Shown piece by piece: positions 11,578 through 21,502 of a DNA stretch of 64,000 bases (position 1 is the stretch's first letter; the number at the start of each line of letters is the position of its first letter). The notes beneath the pieces are model-generated. The model saw only the letters and a list, made by a program, of their open reading frames with translations. It ran no database searches and was not told the origin of the DNA. The DNA comes from Hanleya hanleyi. Taxonomy: Eukaryota > Mollusca > Polyplacophora > Lepidopleurida > Hanleyidae. The translations under genes were made by a program, and so were the position numbers. The stretch is taken from the NCBI GenBank assembly GCA_036873755.1, contig JAVTVY010047828.1, forward strand, positions 124,001 to 188,000, written 5' to 3'.

Positions 11578-13065
11578 TAATGTGCGATGGGTCGGATGGG
11601 TCTTTACCTGTTCCCTTTTGTTTCGTATTGGGATGACAATATTAATTGGAGTAGTTTGTTCTTCCAGCTGACAATAATTACTTTCAAATTTATTCCTGGG
11701 GTTTGTTTGACAGGTGCTTGCGTTTGGTATACTCTATCTTGTCTTCGCACGGTGAGCTTTCGTTTTTAAAGTGTAGAGCTTTATTGTATCCACTAATACT
11801 GAAGTCTCCTTTGAGATAGTTATATAGTCACTCCGGTCATTTCCCAAGATCGTTATTTGTTCGATTTTTCTGAAATCTGGTTCCAGATTGCTATCGCTAC
11901 TGTTTGATGCGAAAGTTTCAGTGGGATTTTCTAGCTTTTCTAAATTGTTTTTGTTTAGTACGTGAATTGCGTTAGTTAACTTTCCGTTTATGTTTTTAAT
12001 TTATTCCATACCTTTAAAATTTGATTACCCATCTGGGGTGTTGCAAAGCTCTTCCCAGCATCTTAATTTACTTTCTTGGACGCTTTTCTCGGTTATCCGT
12101 TTCAGTTCCTCTCTGAGTGCTTTTTTGCCTCGATATTGTTTCCACACTCATGGTTCCGTCAGTATACTGGATTTTTGTTGGGGCGTTTATTCGTAACTGG
12201 AATAGGTTTTTGTATTACACTGCACCAGAATAATTGTCTATGCTAGGCACTGTGGTGAGTTGTTATTTAAGGAAGCTATTGCCATAAAGGAAAAAAGTCC
12301 TGACCTCAATCATGGTTTGAAAGCATCTAAAGAATTAATTGTGTTCAAATGAGTTCAAGTCATTGTTTATAGAATCCTTGTATCAACCATAGCTGGATAT
12401 CATGTAAAGAATTGTGTTCAGGTTAATTGTTTTGTATCACTATTCATTGTATAAAGAACCTTCAGCCTGGGAGATGAACTGTTTTATTCACCCTGTATAT
12501 ATACTCTTGAACGACTGCTATCTGTATATTCCTGACGATGGTATAACCTGTACCGAAATATAGAATATCAAAATGACTTCACTTTGAGGAATTACTTTCA
12601 TAGTAGTTTTTTGTATTATGTTCAGCAGTTTGCTAGTAATATTTCCATTAAAGGTATCAATATTATTACTGAATATATCGTCATGTATTAGGCCAATGCA
12701 ATAACTTTGGAAGCTTTTCCAGTATACTTTGAAGCATTGGGGGCGCGTCTGTCTTTCGGGAATCTGGTTTAATGTTGAAGTTTAGAGTACCGAAGTGGTG
12801 GTCATCTAGCGAATCAGATAAACTTCACATTCAGAATAAACTGCTGGTTCAAGGGAGACTATCGTTACACTACTTGCAGTGAGTTTACCTATCCTCATAT
12901 CTATTCGCGTCCCTTGTCCAGTGTTACGTAATGCGAGGTTAATTTCATCGAACTAATTTTCTATTAATTAACCCTAAAGTGGTACAGTTATCTTCCCAGA
13001 TTGGGTTGTGGCTGTTGTAATGACCGCAGATTATTGTTAAGTACTTTTTGTGAATTTCTTTAGAG
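11578..13065 (-). pseudogene. LINE ORF2 fragment (endonuclease to RT start), minus strand
   Basis: Read on the minus strand. Near 13040-12960 are endonuclease remnants (NSHNPIWEDNCTT, like GDFNSHNPLW) followed by RIDIR near 12910 and DDHHFGTLNFNI near 12790. After an insertion (about 12740-12240) the linker region follows (NKRPNKNPVY, CGNNIEAKK, QESKLRCWEELCNTPDG, ILKVWNK). A short RT start lies near 11590 (KGTGKDPSDPSH, as in the KPGKDPSDPSSYRPI motif). The element is cut off at about 11578, next to a PLE tail. The clade is Jockey/I-like by style; frames are broken throughout. Confidence 0.65.
12532..12569 (+). ncRNA. Possible degenerate hammerhead-like fold (weak)
   Basis: CTGACGA (12532-12538) is followed by T, a GGTA...TACC stem with 7-base loop, then GAAA (12555-12558). 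An ATAT-AGA-ATAT stem and a C at 12569 come next. This is the order CUGANGA / stem II / GAA / stem III / cleavage position of a type I hammerhead. An unpaired U before stem II and a poor stem I argue against activity. Confidence 0.15.
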
Positions 13066-13079
13066 TGCAAGGGATGCAC

Positions 13080-13440
13080 ATATTACAAGCCATCTGTTCC
13101 GTCATTCATTATTCAGCTGCGTCCATAATCCAAAGAGCTATTTTGTATAACAGCATTAGCACCAAATAACAGAAAAACAACAATCCTAGTATACAAAAAC
13201 ATAGGCTAGGTTCATGCAAGAGAGACGCGATCAACAGTTTTCAATGATGCCGACAAGACATCAAGATGCTCCAAAATATCAAATCCGTATCGCTGATCAG
13301 TATCCTTAATGGATATGATTTTCTTTAAAAGTCGTTATCTACGTAATAATGTATCTCAGTCACGCTATGATTGTGACTGTTCATATGAACATCCTGAGGA
13401 CGTTGAAGTACAGGAGTTCACACTGTCACTGGCCCCTAGA
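13080..13440 (-). mobile_element. PLE 3' UTR copy
   Basis: Inverted copy of the PLE 3' region, from a diverged terminal signature (ATTACAAGCCATCTG) through GTTTTCAATGATGCCGACAA, CGTATCGCTGATCAGTAT, CAGTCACGCTATGATTGTGA to GGCCCCTAG near 13437. No RT is attached. Confidence 0.8.
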
Positions 13441-13444
13441 TTCA

Positions 13445-15640
13445 AAATATGTATAGGTTTATTATAACAGAACACACGTATGGATTTCCATTCAAGTTAA
13501 GCACTTTCATTTATGTTATCTATTTATAGTTCGATGAGATTTCCTCCCTTTGGGCAGTTTAGTTATACCCCTTTATTTCAAATTCAGTCTTTCGTGTGTT
13601 ATAATGAAGATTTTCTGTATACTTATGATATCAGGGGTTCTTTCACTTGTTCATATTTTGTGAATTTAATTTTAAATTGATTAAAATTCATTGTCAGGTG
13701 TATGTTGAAAATTAATTGCCTATGTCAACATTTGTATGGTAACCTTTTCTTTTTTGTATGGTAATGTATTTTGCAGCAGCTTATTCAATGTTGTGTATAA
13801 TTTACACTGACCAAAATTTCTTGTCAGTATTTAACATTTGTTCAATTCCAGGAACTAATTTACCGCATGCCATTATCTTCAGACATACGCTTTTATGAAT
13901 TTTCGAAAATACCCTGTAACAACATCAACACTCGGTTCACTAAGGCCAGAAACGAAATATGGAATTCTGATTATGAAAACGACGGCATTTTGGAAAATAT
14001 CGGCGAATGCTACTCTTGAACTCTTTAGACTGCCGCCACACGGTTTCATGAACCCAACTCCCCAACAGTTAAATTAATGTATAATGACGAACGCGGTATT
14101 TCCGGCTCCGATACCCCTCTCTTCTATTTGTTCGTATATATTTAACCCAGAATCGACTGCCATTTATTCACTTAAAATGTTCACCCCAGAAAAAGCGGGA
14201 AATCGTGGCTGTTGAAAAGTTGCTCCCATCCTAGGCATACGCGAACCCAGCTACCAATCCGTATATGCCCGTTTGACAAGTACTCCTCTGGTATTTGTGT
14301 TGAAAATGCTTTGATTTCAATTATAGTTTCGGGAAGGTCGTCTTTCAATGAATTCAGTTGAAGTTGATGTAGGGGTAGGGACCACAGGCACGGGGGAAAA
14401 TATATTTCAAATAGAAACAAAATCTCGCATGAACAATTTAATCTTGGTGTACTTCATGTACAGCCTCATAGTCAAACAACTTTGCAACATTTTACTCGAA
14501 TGAGATGAAACGGCAATCATCGTAATTTAATATAAATAAAAAGAAAGAGAAAAATAGTTCAATAGAAAAAGAACGAACCGTGTGAACCCCATTTTAATTC
14601 GCATGTAGGTGAAAAGAGTGACTCACATGTTGCCTGGAAATTTCAGAAAAACTTTATGGATATATTTCTCCATTTGACCGTCATTCTTGTTGTTAATTGG
14701 TGCAGCGGGACCTCTATACAAATGAGCATCTACATCAGAACGACATATAATGACCCTGTGTTTTTATTTAATTTTTGTAAAGTGCGTAACGGGAATAATT
14801 TATATAAAAAGTCTAAAAAGAAATTTTTTATGATTGAAAGAGAGGACCGTAAAGCAGGTTTGTTTCCCAGAAATGCTTAGAAACGAAGATATTTTCTCCG
14901 TCCTCTCAGAATCTAAGAAGAACTATCGCCTCACCTGTGCGCTTGGAATTTCTGAGGCGATTCGGTCGCAGTTTGCATGCAGAGATACGTGTGTTCAGCT
15001 TCTCCGGAGCCATGATTCCATAGGACTCTCAGGCTTATACAAATCTAGCGAAACGAATCGCGTACGTATGGTATACAGAAAGTGAGACGGTCGTCTAACA
15101 TTTCGTGAATGAAAAGTAACTGCATGGCTGCACCGTTCATGATTAAAGGGAGATGACAATGCCTATGCCAAAGAATGTTCCATCTTGTCTGGAGTTTCCT
15201 CCCTTATACTGTTTCCCGAAAAAGCGTATGGAAAATCTCGATCTCTATTGGCTAAATCGGTAGGCAGAGTTGAGACACGTTTTTCAGTAACAGTGAATAT
15301 GGAATTCAAATTTTAATTTATGAAAACTAAGTTCGTGGAGAAAACTTAGTTCGTGGAGATTATATCCCTATTCATCATTTAATTAAAAGATACAAAAGAT
15401 GGGCGTAAACAGTATGAACGTCATTGCGAAATAGATATCTTAATGTCAATCAAGGAACAATAGAGTGGGAACAATAGAGTGGTCATTCTCCAACGACCAA
15501 ATGTCCTAATTACGAACGTTCAATTCTGACAGCAGGTTCCAAATAAACACATTAACTACATTCTGTGAGCGACATTGTAGAAGTTAGAAACTAGCAACCA
15601 AACAAATTATTATGGATAACAACTTTTTTTTTTATTAGCT
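13445..15640. other. Gene-free stretch
   Basis: Several open frames of 60-83 codons occur but none shows a known domain or repeats elsewhere in the window. An open patch near 14880-15085 is GC-richer than its surroundings and unassigned. Confidence 0.35.
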
Positions 15641-15689
15641 GGTGATGTTCCAGTGTAGTTAATAATATATTTGCCAAGAACTCCAATGT

Positions 15690-16215
15690 TGACATATGTA
15701 TACGCCATATGCAGGTCCCACTGGAATATTATTGTTCAGATAGGAATAATTTACGACGTCTAAATTGTAACGATGTAGAAATTCTATCTCTTTTGTCGTA
15801 AAGTCGATGAGAGAGAAGACCCGCCTCATATTTGTAGAGACATATTTACCGTTAGGGTCATCTGTAGTTTCCTTCAAATCCAGTGAAGGTGGATATATAT
15901 TCTTCATTGCATCATTTATATAGCGATTATCAACGGCGAGAAGCTCGTTTATATAGCGTTTGATGAATGAGAAGGAAAGGGCTTTGGAAGGATTGGTTTT
16001 TGAAAGCACATGTATATAGATACAGTCGTATTCATAAGTGAACGGATATAGGTCAGCCAAAAGGGGTGCACAATTAATAGCCATTGGAAAACCTACATGC
16101 TGTTGATATATTGTTTTGACAAATATCACATAAATAATGTTAATTAAAAATTCAAGCAACTCTATATACAAAGAAACATCCCATGAATGATATCCCTTGT
16201 ACGTATTAAAACCGC
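15690..16215 (-). pseudogene. Penelope-like reverse transcriptase fragment
   Basis: On the minus strand one frame (16171 to 15659) contains an RT core: the INCAPLLADLY segment (motif B region), then RYINELLAVDNRY in place of a YIDD motif C, YPPSLDLKETTDDPNG, and after a slipped stretch VGPAYGVYICQ. The two acidic residues of motif C are replaced by Asn-Glu, so the polymerase would be inactive. It lacks the N-terminal part and the 3' UTR, and repeat family A abuts it at about 16219. It is the only copy in the window that keeps the motif B region legibly. Confidence 0.7.
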
Positions 16216-16218
16216 ATA

Positions 16219-17397
16219 AGGCAATACAAACTTGGTAGGCCAGTTTTGTAATTTTGTAGTGAATTAAGAAATAGTTATCTGATTTGAAATAAAATGATTT
16301 TAGGCACTTCTACGTTAAGAAAACAGAAATATGCATGAAAACAACGAAAACGATTTTTTTGGTAACAACACGTCCGACAGTTTGATTTTACCCATGATCA
16401 TTTACTCATGGGCTATGTAAATGAGTTAAAAAATTACCCCAATATGGTAAAATACAAAGTGACAAATTATTAACCTTCCCCAATCGGGCCAGGTATAGTT
16501 CAGGAATATTTTTGTAGAAACACTGCGTTGCTGCATCCATACTGTATAATCAAAAACACGAAGCCGCATGGCTCAGCATTATAACCTGTCTCTACAATTA
16601 TTCAAGGCTTTGGGGGTGCTGATGTAATTGAATTCTGTCATACCGCCAGAGAAAACCACAGTTTCTTCCAAAGAGCGTGGAGAAAAATAGGATATGGAAA
16701 ACCAACCTTCTCTTCTGTGTCACCGTCTTGACCCCCCCCCCACACACACACACTGATGTGAGTTTCTTCTCTGTGGTATATGGCACAAAAGCTCCTATAT
16801 AAACACGATACACAATGCGATCAGTGATATTTCGATTTTATTGTTGGCCCTATATGGGAACCCGATTTATTGATATCCCGAACAGACCCGACAAATGCCA
16901 ATATTTGGCATATCTCTATCAACGCTTCATATTGGGGATCTAGTTTGATAGACCAAGCAATAAATCATCTTCCCGATATCAAAATTGTAAAGTATGACGC
17001 CATACTCACGAAGAAAAAAACGTCATAATCACACCAGTATGAAAACGGATGTGCAATTGGTGATTGCTTTGAGGTGACACAAATAAGTACAGAGAAGAAT
17101 TTGTTGGCGCCTTATCTTCGATTTATTGCATTACAATTTATGGTTACCGGAATGTAGTTTGGACAATCGACGATGGAGGTGAAGTGACGCCAGAATTCAA
17201 ACAAATACCTTGTTTCTAGACCGGTATATTAATTCTGTCGTAAGATTGTAGTTGTTTATTTCGAATATACAAAACTTCGCACGTCTGTTTCTGCCGCTGA
17301 ATTTGTATGATGATCTTGCCTATACCAAACAACAAATGCTCAGTCTATATGTTGTTGTTGTTGGCAGTGTTCATATCGTGTACTACAGTATTAAGCC
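16219..17397 (+). repeat. Dispersed repeat family A, copy 1 (5' truncated)
   Basis: Aligns along its length with 27168-28380 and 32285-33500. Shared landmarks are GGCAATACAAACTTGG, TTTGATTTTACCCATGA, CACGATACACAATGCGATCA, CAAATGCCAATATTTGGCAT, GGATGTGCAATTGGTGATTG and GTTGTTGTTGTTG. It has no coding capacity I can recognise. A TATATAAA at 16796-16803 and a TCAGTG initiator-like site at 16821-16826 (27 bases later) are kept in the other copies with minor changes. The element may be a solo LTR or a non-autonomous element; which one is unresolved. Confidence 0.75.
16796..16826 (+). promoter_or_regulatory. TATA box plus initiator-like site in repeat A
   Basis: TATATAAA followed 27 bases later by TCAGTG, the spacing of an RNA polymerase II core promoter. 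The same block occurs in copies 2 and 3 (near 27737 and 32842), with TCAATG in copy 2. Confidence 0.4.
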
Positions 17398-17501
17398 AGG
17401 TGTCCATGCGAGATAAGGGGCCTAGAATGCGCTCCCGTTCGCCACCTCGAGCTGACAAATATCTGAACCTGTGGTCTTCAAGAGCAGGGTACATGGGTTA
17501 G
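17307..17501 (+). CDS. Small ORF with signal-peptide-like start (doubtful)
   Basis: A 64-codon frame. From Met at residue 15 it reads MLLLLAVFISCTTVLSQ, a good secretory signal sequence, followed by a basic segment (MRDKGPRMRSRSPPR) and a stop after AGYMG. The hydrophobic part is encoded by the GTTGTTGTTG end of repeat A, whereas the tail is unique sequence. Arg-rich sites would suit processing of a small secreted peptide, but there is no recognisable mature peptide. A chance frame is the more likely explanation. Confidence 0.18.
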   Translation: MMILPIPNNKCSVYMLLLLAVFISCTTVLSQVSMRDKGPRMRSRSPPRADKYLNLWSSRAGYMG

Positions 17502-17574
17502 CCCAGGTGTGGCAGGCCGAAGATTCGTGTGGGCATAACGTAGCTACAGCGATTATGCTGTGAGCGGAGTAGCC

Positions 17575-17860
17575 CGAAAACATCGGCTAAGGGGTCTATT
17601 TTTTTTTTTTTTTTATTGTTGTTGCTGACCCCTTTAGCCCGAATCACATATACAGACCGAAAAGGAAAAAAATAAATAAGAAGTCAGTTGCTCGAGATCT
17701 TCAACTGCACACGGCGTGGGGAATTGAGACAAAGGCACGAAAAACATTTTATCGAATAAATAATATGATTTGGCATCTCCAGAACTTTGATAATCAACTG
17801 ATGACTCATTCCGTTAGACGAAATCTTCTTCCAAACTCTAATTTTGTCATCTAACTCGTC
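17575..17860. other. Gene-free stretch with poly-T tract
   Basis: A T-run of about 17 bases lies at 17597-17614, between two nearly complementary phrases (GGCTAAGGGGTC and GACCCCTTTAGCC), giving a hairpin with a T-rich loop. No coding content. Confidence 0.5.
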
Positions 17861-17861
17861 A

Positions 17862-18035
17862 AGTTGCCGCCATTTTCAGTCTCGTTGAGAGAACGAGATT
17901 TCCAACGCGATTGGCCTTTCTGACCACGTGACTCGTCCATTTCACCATAGTCAGATCAGAAAGGTCACGATACTAGTGCGCACGCGCGGCCAAGTCTCGT
18001 TGAGCTGTAATCTGAGGAAATGGCGGTAAACATCG
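17862..18035. promoter_or_regulatory. CpG-rich promoter-like patch (NRF-1-like, YY1-like motifs)
   Basis: GC and CpG content rises sharply here. GCCGCCATTTTC (17868-17879) is a perfect minus-strand YY1-type motif, CACGTG is an E-box near 17925, TGCGCACGCGCG (17976-17987) matches the palindromic NRF-1 consensus, and AAATGGCGG is a second YY1-type site at 18018-18026. This set is typical of housekeeping-gene CpG promoters in animals. Open frames leave it in both directions (minus 18296-17973; plus 18052-18318), but neither product is recognisable and the true first exon is unknown. Confidence 0.35.
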
Positions 18036-18384
18036 AAATCGAGCGTTTATTGTGTTTTCTTCGTCGTCACTAATTTTTTGGAGTCCCAAACAGTCATTAG
18101 AAATGGTACATGGTGAAAGAAGCTCAGGTCGGTCAAACTGTATCAAATTGGCATATTTTTTCTCTCCCGTTTCGTTATTTTCGTCAGCGAAAAGTTGCTC
18201 TTCGCGAGACGAATTTTTTTCTCCAAAATTTAACCCACCCTCGATCTGGGCTGTGATAGGAATGCCACGCCCCCTTACCCTAAATTTACCTATCACAGCC
18301 AGAGTTTCTGGGTTATGAGCGGAGGTGATACTAATATTCCAGAAATATAGGGGGAGTAGGGCAACGTATAATCATTGGTGTATA

Positions 18385-18435
18385 ATTGAAAGAATCAAAA
18401 CGATAGATGTTATACACTAAAATAAAGCTCATGAC
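18385..18435 (-). repeat. Repeat family D, left piece split by foldback insertion
   Basis: Reverse complement reads CATGAGCTTTATTTTAGTGT...CGTTTTGAT, matching 26411-26450. With the piece at 21168-21400 it forms one repeat D copy interrupted by the foldback element. Confidence 0.65.
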
Positions 18436-19430
18436 TATGAGGCGCCGTTTGTGACAATATTGTCAACGACAAATATATAGAGTTAAAACCAAAATATAAA
18501 GTCGCCGTTTGTGACAATATTGTCAACGACAAATATATAGAGGTGAAACCAAAATATAAAGTCGCCGTTTGTGACAATATTGTCAAACACAAATATATAG
18601 TTAAAACCTTTGTAAATATATATAAAACGATATAAATAAGGCCTATATATAAAGTTATTTTTTTTAAATTTTTATAAATATTTTTTGAACATAAATAACG
18701 ATAGGAAGTTAAGACGTTAAATTTAACGTAAATATAAAGTACACGAACTTGTAAAGTGTACATGTAAACCGGATATGCCCAAAGGAAGCTGCGCAATCGA
18801 TGTGCGCGCGAGTAATACTGGTTAATCAAAACTGCAACTGGGTTCTGAAGCGAAACTATGACAGCGGTGAAAGCCACTCGCATGTCACAGATGTGTCGAA
18901 TCAAACAATAAGATCACGTACCTGAACATATATCAGTTCACTGCCATAGTGATTTAGTAAAGGCCTATTCAATTTTCAACAATTACTGTTATCATTTACA
19001 ATCGTACTTCAGAGTTATCACATCAATTAGATATAAATACATCTACTTATAAATCACCATAAGGTATCCTAGCCTGCAGCCAATATCACGGCCTGCCCCT
19101 TTGATGTTCAATCTGCGATTCCGTCGGCCAAGTCGCTGGTTGCTATTTGCCGCATAGAAACATCAACAGAAGTTGAAATAAAATGAAAATAACGATATAT
19201 TAATTATGCGCAACACAAATATTAGGCAATTTGAAATCATACTGAATATGAGCATATTTCATTGACTAGAATATGACCATTCATAGCCTAGTTATAGGAT
19301 TTGGAATTATATTGTCGTTTTGTATCATTTATCGTTTTTCGATAATTTCCGCATTTCCAAACAAGACAAAAATTAGCTGGGAATTTGGTATAAGTACAGC
19401 GAATGTGGAAACTAATGGCTCATGAGGAAC
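18436..19430 (+). repeat. Foldback left arm
   Basis: Reverse complement of 20168-21167. Open frames of 140-164 codons (MIRHICDMRVAF...) appear in both arms only because the arms are copies; their products are low-complexity and repeat-encoded. Confidence 0.85.
18444..18610. repeat. 60-bp tandem repeat with TGACAATATTGTCA palindrome (left)
   Basis: Period exactly 60; unit includes GCCGTTTGTGACAATATTGT, CAAATATATAG and ACCAAAATATAAAGTC. Each unit holds the perfect 14-base palindrome TGACAATATTGTCA, a possible protein-binding site near the element tips. Confidence 0.9.
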
Positions 19431-19639
19431 CGGTTGCACAATGCTTGTATCATCAAACGTACCGTTCTCAAATTATGAAAGAACAATGGCACCTACTCTG
19501 GGAACCACCAGTGTGGATTGTACTGTTGCGTTCACCGTTCCTCGTTTTCATTAACGAGATCATTTATTATAGCATGATACGCTTACTTGATCTCAAACTT
19601 TTTAGGTTTTAAGTTAGTATAACGTAATTTGAATAAAAT

Positions 19640-19984
19640 GAACTGTTGATATTCGTAAGCGGGAATTACTGGGTTCAATCCCTGGCCGGGTCATACCAAA
19701 GACTTGAAAAATGGAACTTGTTGCTTCCTCGCTCACGCTCAATATTGAGAGGATAGAACAAGGACTGGTTCGCTCGGTGTCAGTATAACGTGACTGAGTG
19801 GGGTGTCATGTCTGCCTACGGCATGATATTTCGGTGGGACAGCAGTATAAAATGTCAACATTAGATCTGCTCTGTTACAAGTAGGTATACCCCCGCCCCT
19901 TCCACTCCCCTCCCTTCCCTTCTCCGTCGTGATATAGCTGAAAAAATGTTGAAAGCGACGTTAAACCCTATTCACTCACTCGTC
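19640..19984 (+). mobile_element. tRNA-type SINE with LINE-like 3' tail
   Basis: A B-box-like GGTTCAATCCC is at 19672-19682 and a weak A-box candidate (TAGTATAACG) at about 19616. The body runs through GGAACTTGTTGCTTCC and CGGCATGATATTTCGGTGGG. It ends in ATATAGCTGAAAAAATGTTG, AGCGACGTTAAACCC and CACTCACT. The tail matches the LINE end at 6820-6866. It lies in the spacer of the foldback element, so it was carried in or inserted later. It resembles SINEs common in molluscs (from memory, not checked). Confidence 0.7.
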
Positions 19985-20167
19985 ACCGTATATAATAGGG
20001 TTAACACCGATGCCCATCAAGAACCCATCGGGCCAGAAGTGCTCTTCAATACACACGTATTGAAGATCAATTAGCGATAAGCACGCAGGGGTAAAACGGC
20101 TTTGACTGATTCCTCAGTTACTAGTAACAGCTTCGAGGCAGCGCAAAAGTGAAAAAAGGCCAATGTA

Positions 20168-21167
20168 GTGTTCCTCATGAGCCATTAGTTTCCACATTCG
20201 CTGTACTTATACCAAATTCCCTGCTAATTTTTGTCTTGTTTGGAAATGCGGAAATTATCGAAAAACGATAAATGATACAAAACGACAATATAATTCCAAA
20301 TCCTATAACTAGGCTATGAATGGTCATATTCTAGTCAATGAAATATGCTCATATTCAGTATGATTTCAAATTGCCTAATATTTGTGTTGCGCATAATTAA
20401 TATATCGTTATTTTCATGTTTTATTTCAACTTCTGTTGATGTTTCTATGCGGCAAATAGCAACCAGCGACTTGGCCGACGGAATCGCAGATTGAACATCA
20501 AAGGGGCAGGCCGTGATATTGGCTGCAGGCTAGGATACCTTATGGTGATTTATAAGTAGATGTATTTATATCTAATTGATGTGATAACTCTGAAGTACGA
20601 TTGTAAATGATAACAGTAATTGTTGAAAATTGGAATAGGCCTTTACTAAATCACTATGGCAGTGAACTGATATTGTTCAGGTACGTGATCTTATTGTTTG
20701 ATTCGACACATCTGTGACATGCGAGTGGCTTTCACCGCTGTCATAGTTTCGCTTCAGAACCCAGTTCCAGTTTTGATTAACCAGTATTACTCGCGCGCAC
20801 ATCGATTGCGCAGCTTCCTTTGGTCATATCCGGTTTACATGTACACTTTACAAGTTCGTGTACTTTATATTTACGTTAAATTTAACGTCTTAACTTCCTA
20901 TCGTTATTTATGTTCAAAAAATATTTATAAAAATTTAAAAAAAAATAACTTTATATATAGGCCCTATTTATATCGTTTTATATATATTTACAAAGGTTTT
21001 AACTATATATTTGTGTTTGACAATATTGTCACAAACGGCGACTTTATATTTTGGTTTCACCTCTATATATTTGTCGTTGACAATATTGTCACAAACGGCG
21101 ACTTTATATTTTGGTTTTAACTCTATATATTTGTCGTTGACAATATTGTCACAAACGGCGCCTCATA
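20168..21167 (-). repeat. Foldback right arm
   Basis: Reverse complement of the left arm, beginning GTTCCTCATGAGCCATTAG and ending GGCGCCTCATA at the outer tip. Confidence 0.85.
21000..21165. repeat. 60-bp tandem repeat with TGACAATATTGTCA palindrome (right)
   Basis: Mirror image of 18444-18610: three units of CGTTGACAATATTGTCACAA with period 60, ending at the right tip. Confidence 0.9.
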
Positions 21168-21400
21168 CATGCCTTCCACTAGAGAATAAAAATATGCCAT
21201 TAAAATAAAAATTTCGACGTCACAATGACGTCATAATTACCCTATCTGTGCTGGGGGGGGGGGGAGATCTTGACTTCCACTAATCTATTTGGCCTATATA
21301 CAGAATGGAAAGGAATTATTTGAACAGAAACTTTCGGAGATCAGACTTTATCCTACTGGGGTCATTTTAAATCATGTGTGCCGAATCCTAGTGGCACAGG
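21168..21400 (-). repeat. Repeat family D, right piece
   Basis: The reverse complement contains ATGACCCCAGTAGGATAA, AAATAGATTAGTGG, TAATTATGACGTCATTGTGA and ATTCTCTAGT, which match 26221-26405 in order. A 13-base G run at 21254-21266 lies inside. Confidence 0.7.
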
Positions 21401-21502
21401 ATCATAAGTATGTCCAAAATATCACTCGAGAGGAGTACAGTCTTGAAAGAATTGCGTTTTCGTCCATATTTTAGCATTTGTTTTACCATAAAGCGCATGG
21501 AA

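Larger units (their letters stand above)
18436..21167. mobile_element. Foldback-type element with ~1 kb inverted arms
   Basis: Left arm 18436-19430 and right arm 20168-21167 are reverse complements with only scattered single-base differences seen, e.g. around 18832 and 18776. The tips read TATGAGGCGCCGTTTGTGAC. Each arm starts with about 2.8 copies of a 60-base tandem repeat. The 737-base spacer holds a SINE. CATG lies next to the right tip and two bases outside the left tip, compatible with a short target duplication. No transposase is present, so it is non-autonomous. It interrupts a dispersed repeat (family D) whose uninterrupted relative is at about 26411, which shows insertion rather than an assembly fold. 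Confidence 0.8.

Noticed and set aside
16598..16813. Minus frame MYRVYIGAFVPYT... found in all three copies of repeat A
   Set aside because: Frames diverge after residue 13 between copies through indels, so conservation is at DNA level. The start overlaps the TATA region on the other strand.
18410..18904. 164-codon minus frame and its 140-codon mirror at 20698-21120
   Set aside because: Both lie in the foldback arms and are copies of each other; the products are encoded largely by 60-base tandem repeats and AT-rich runs. Duplication, not selection, explains their similarity.
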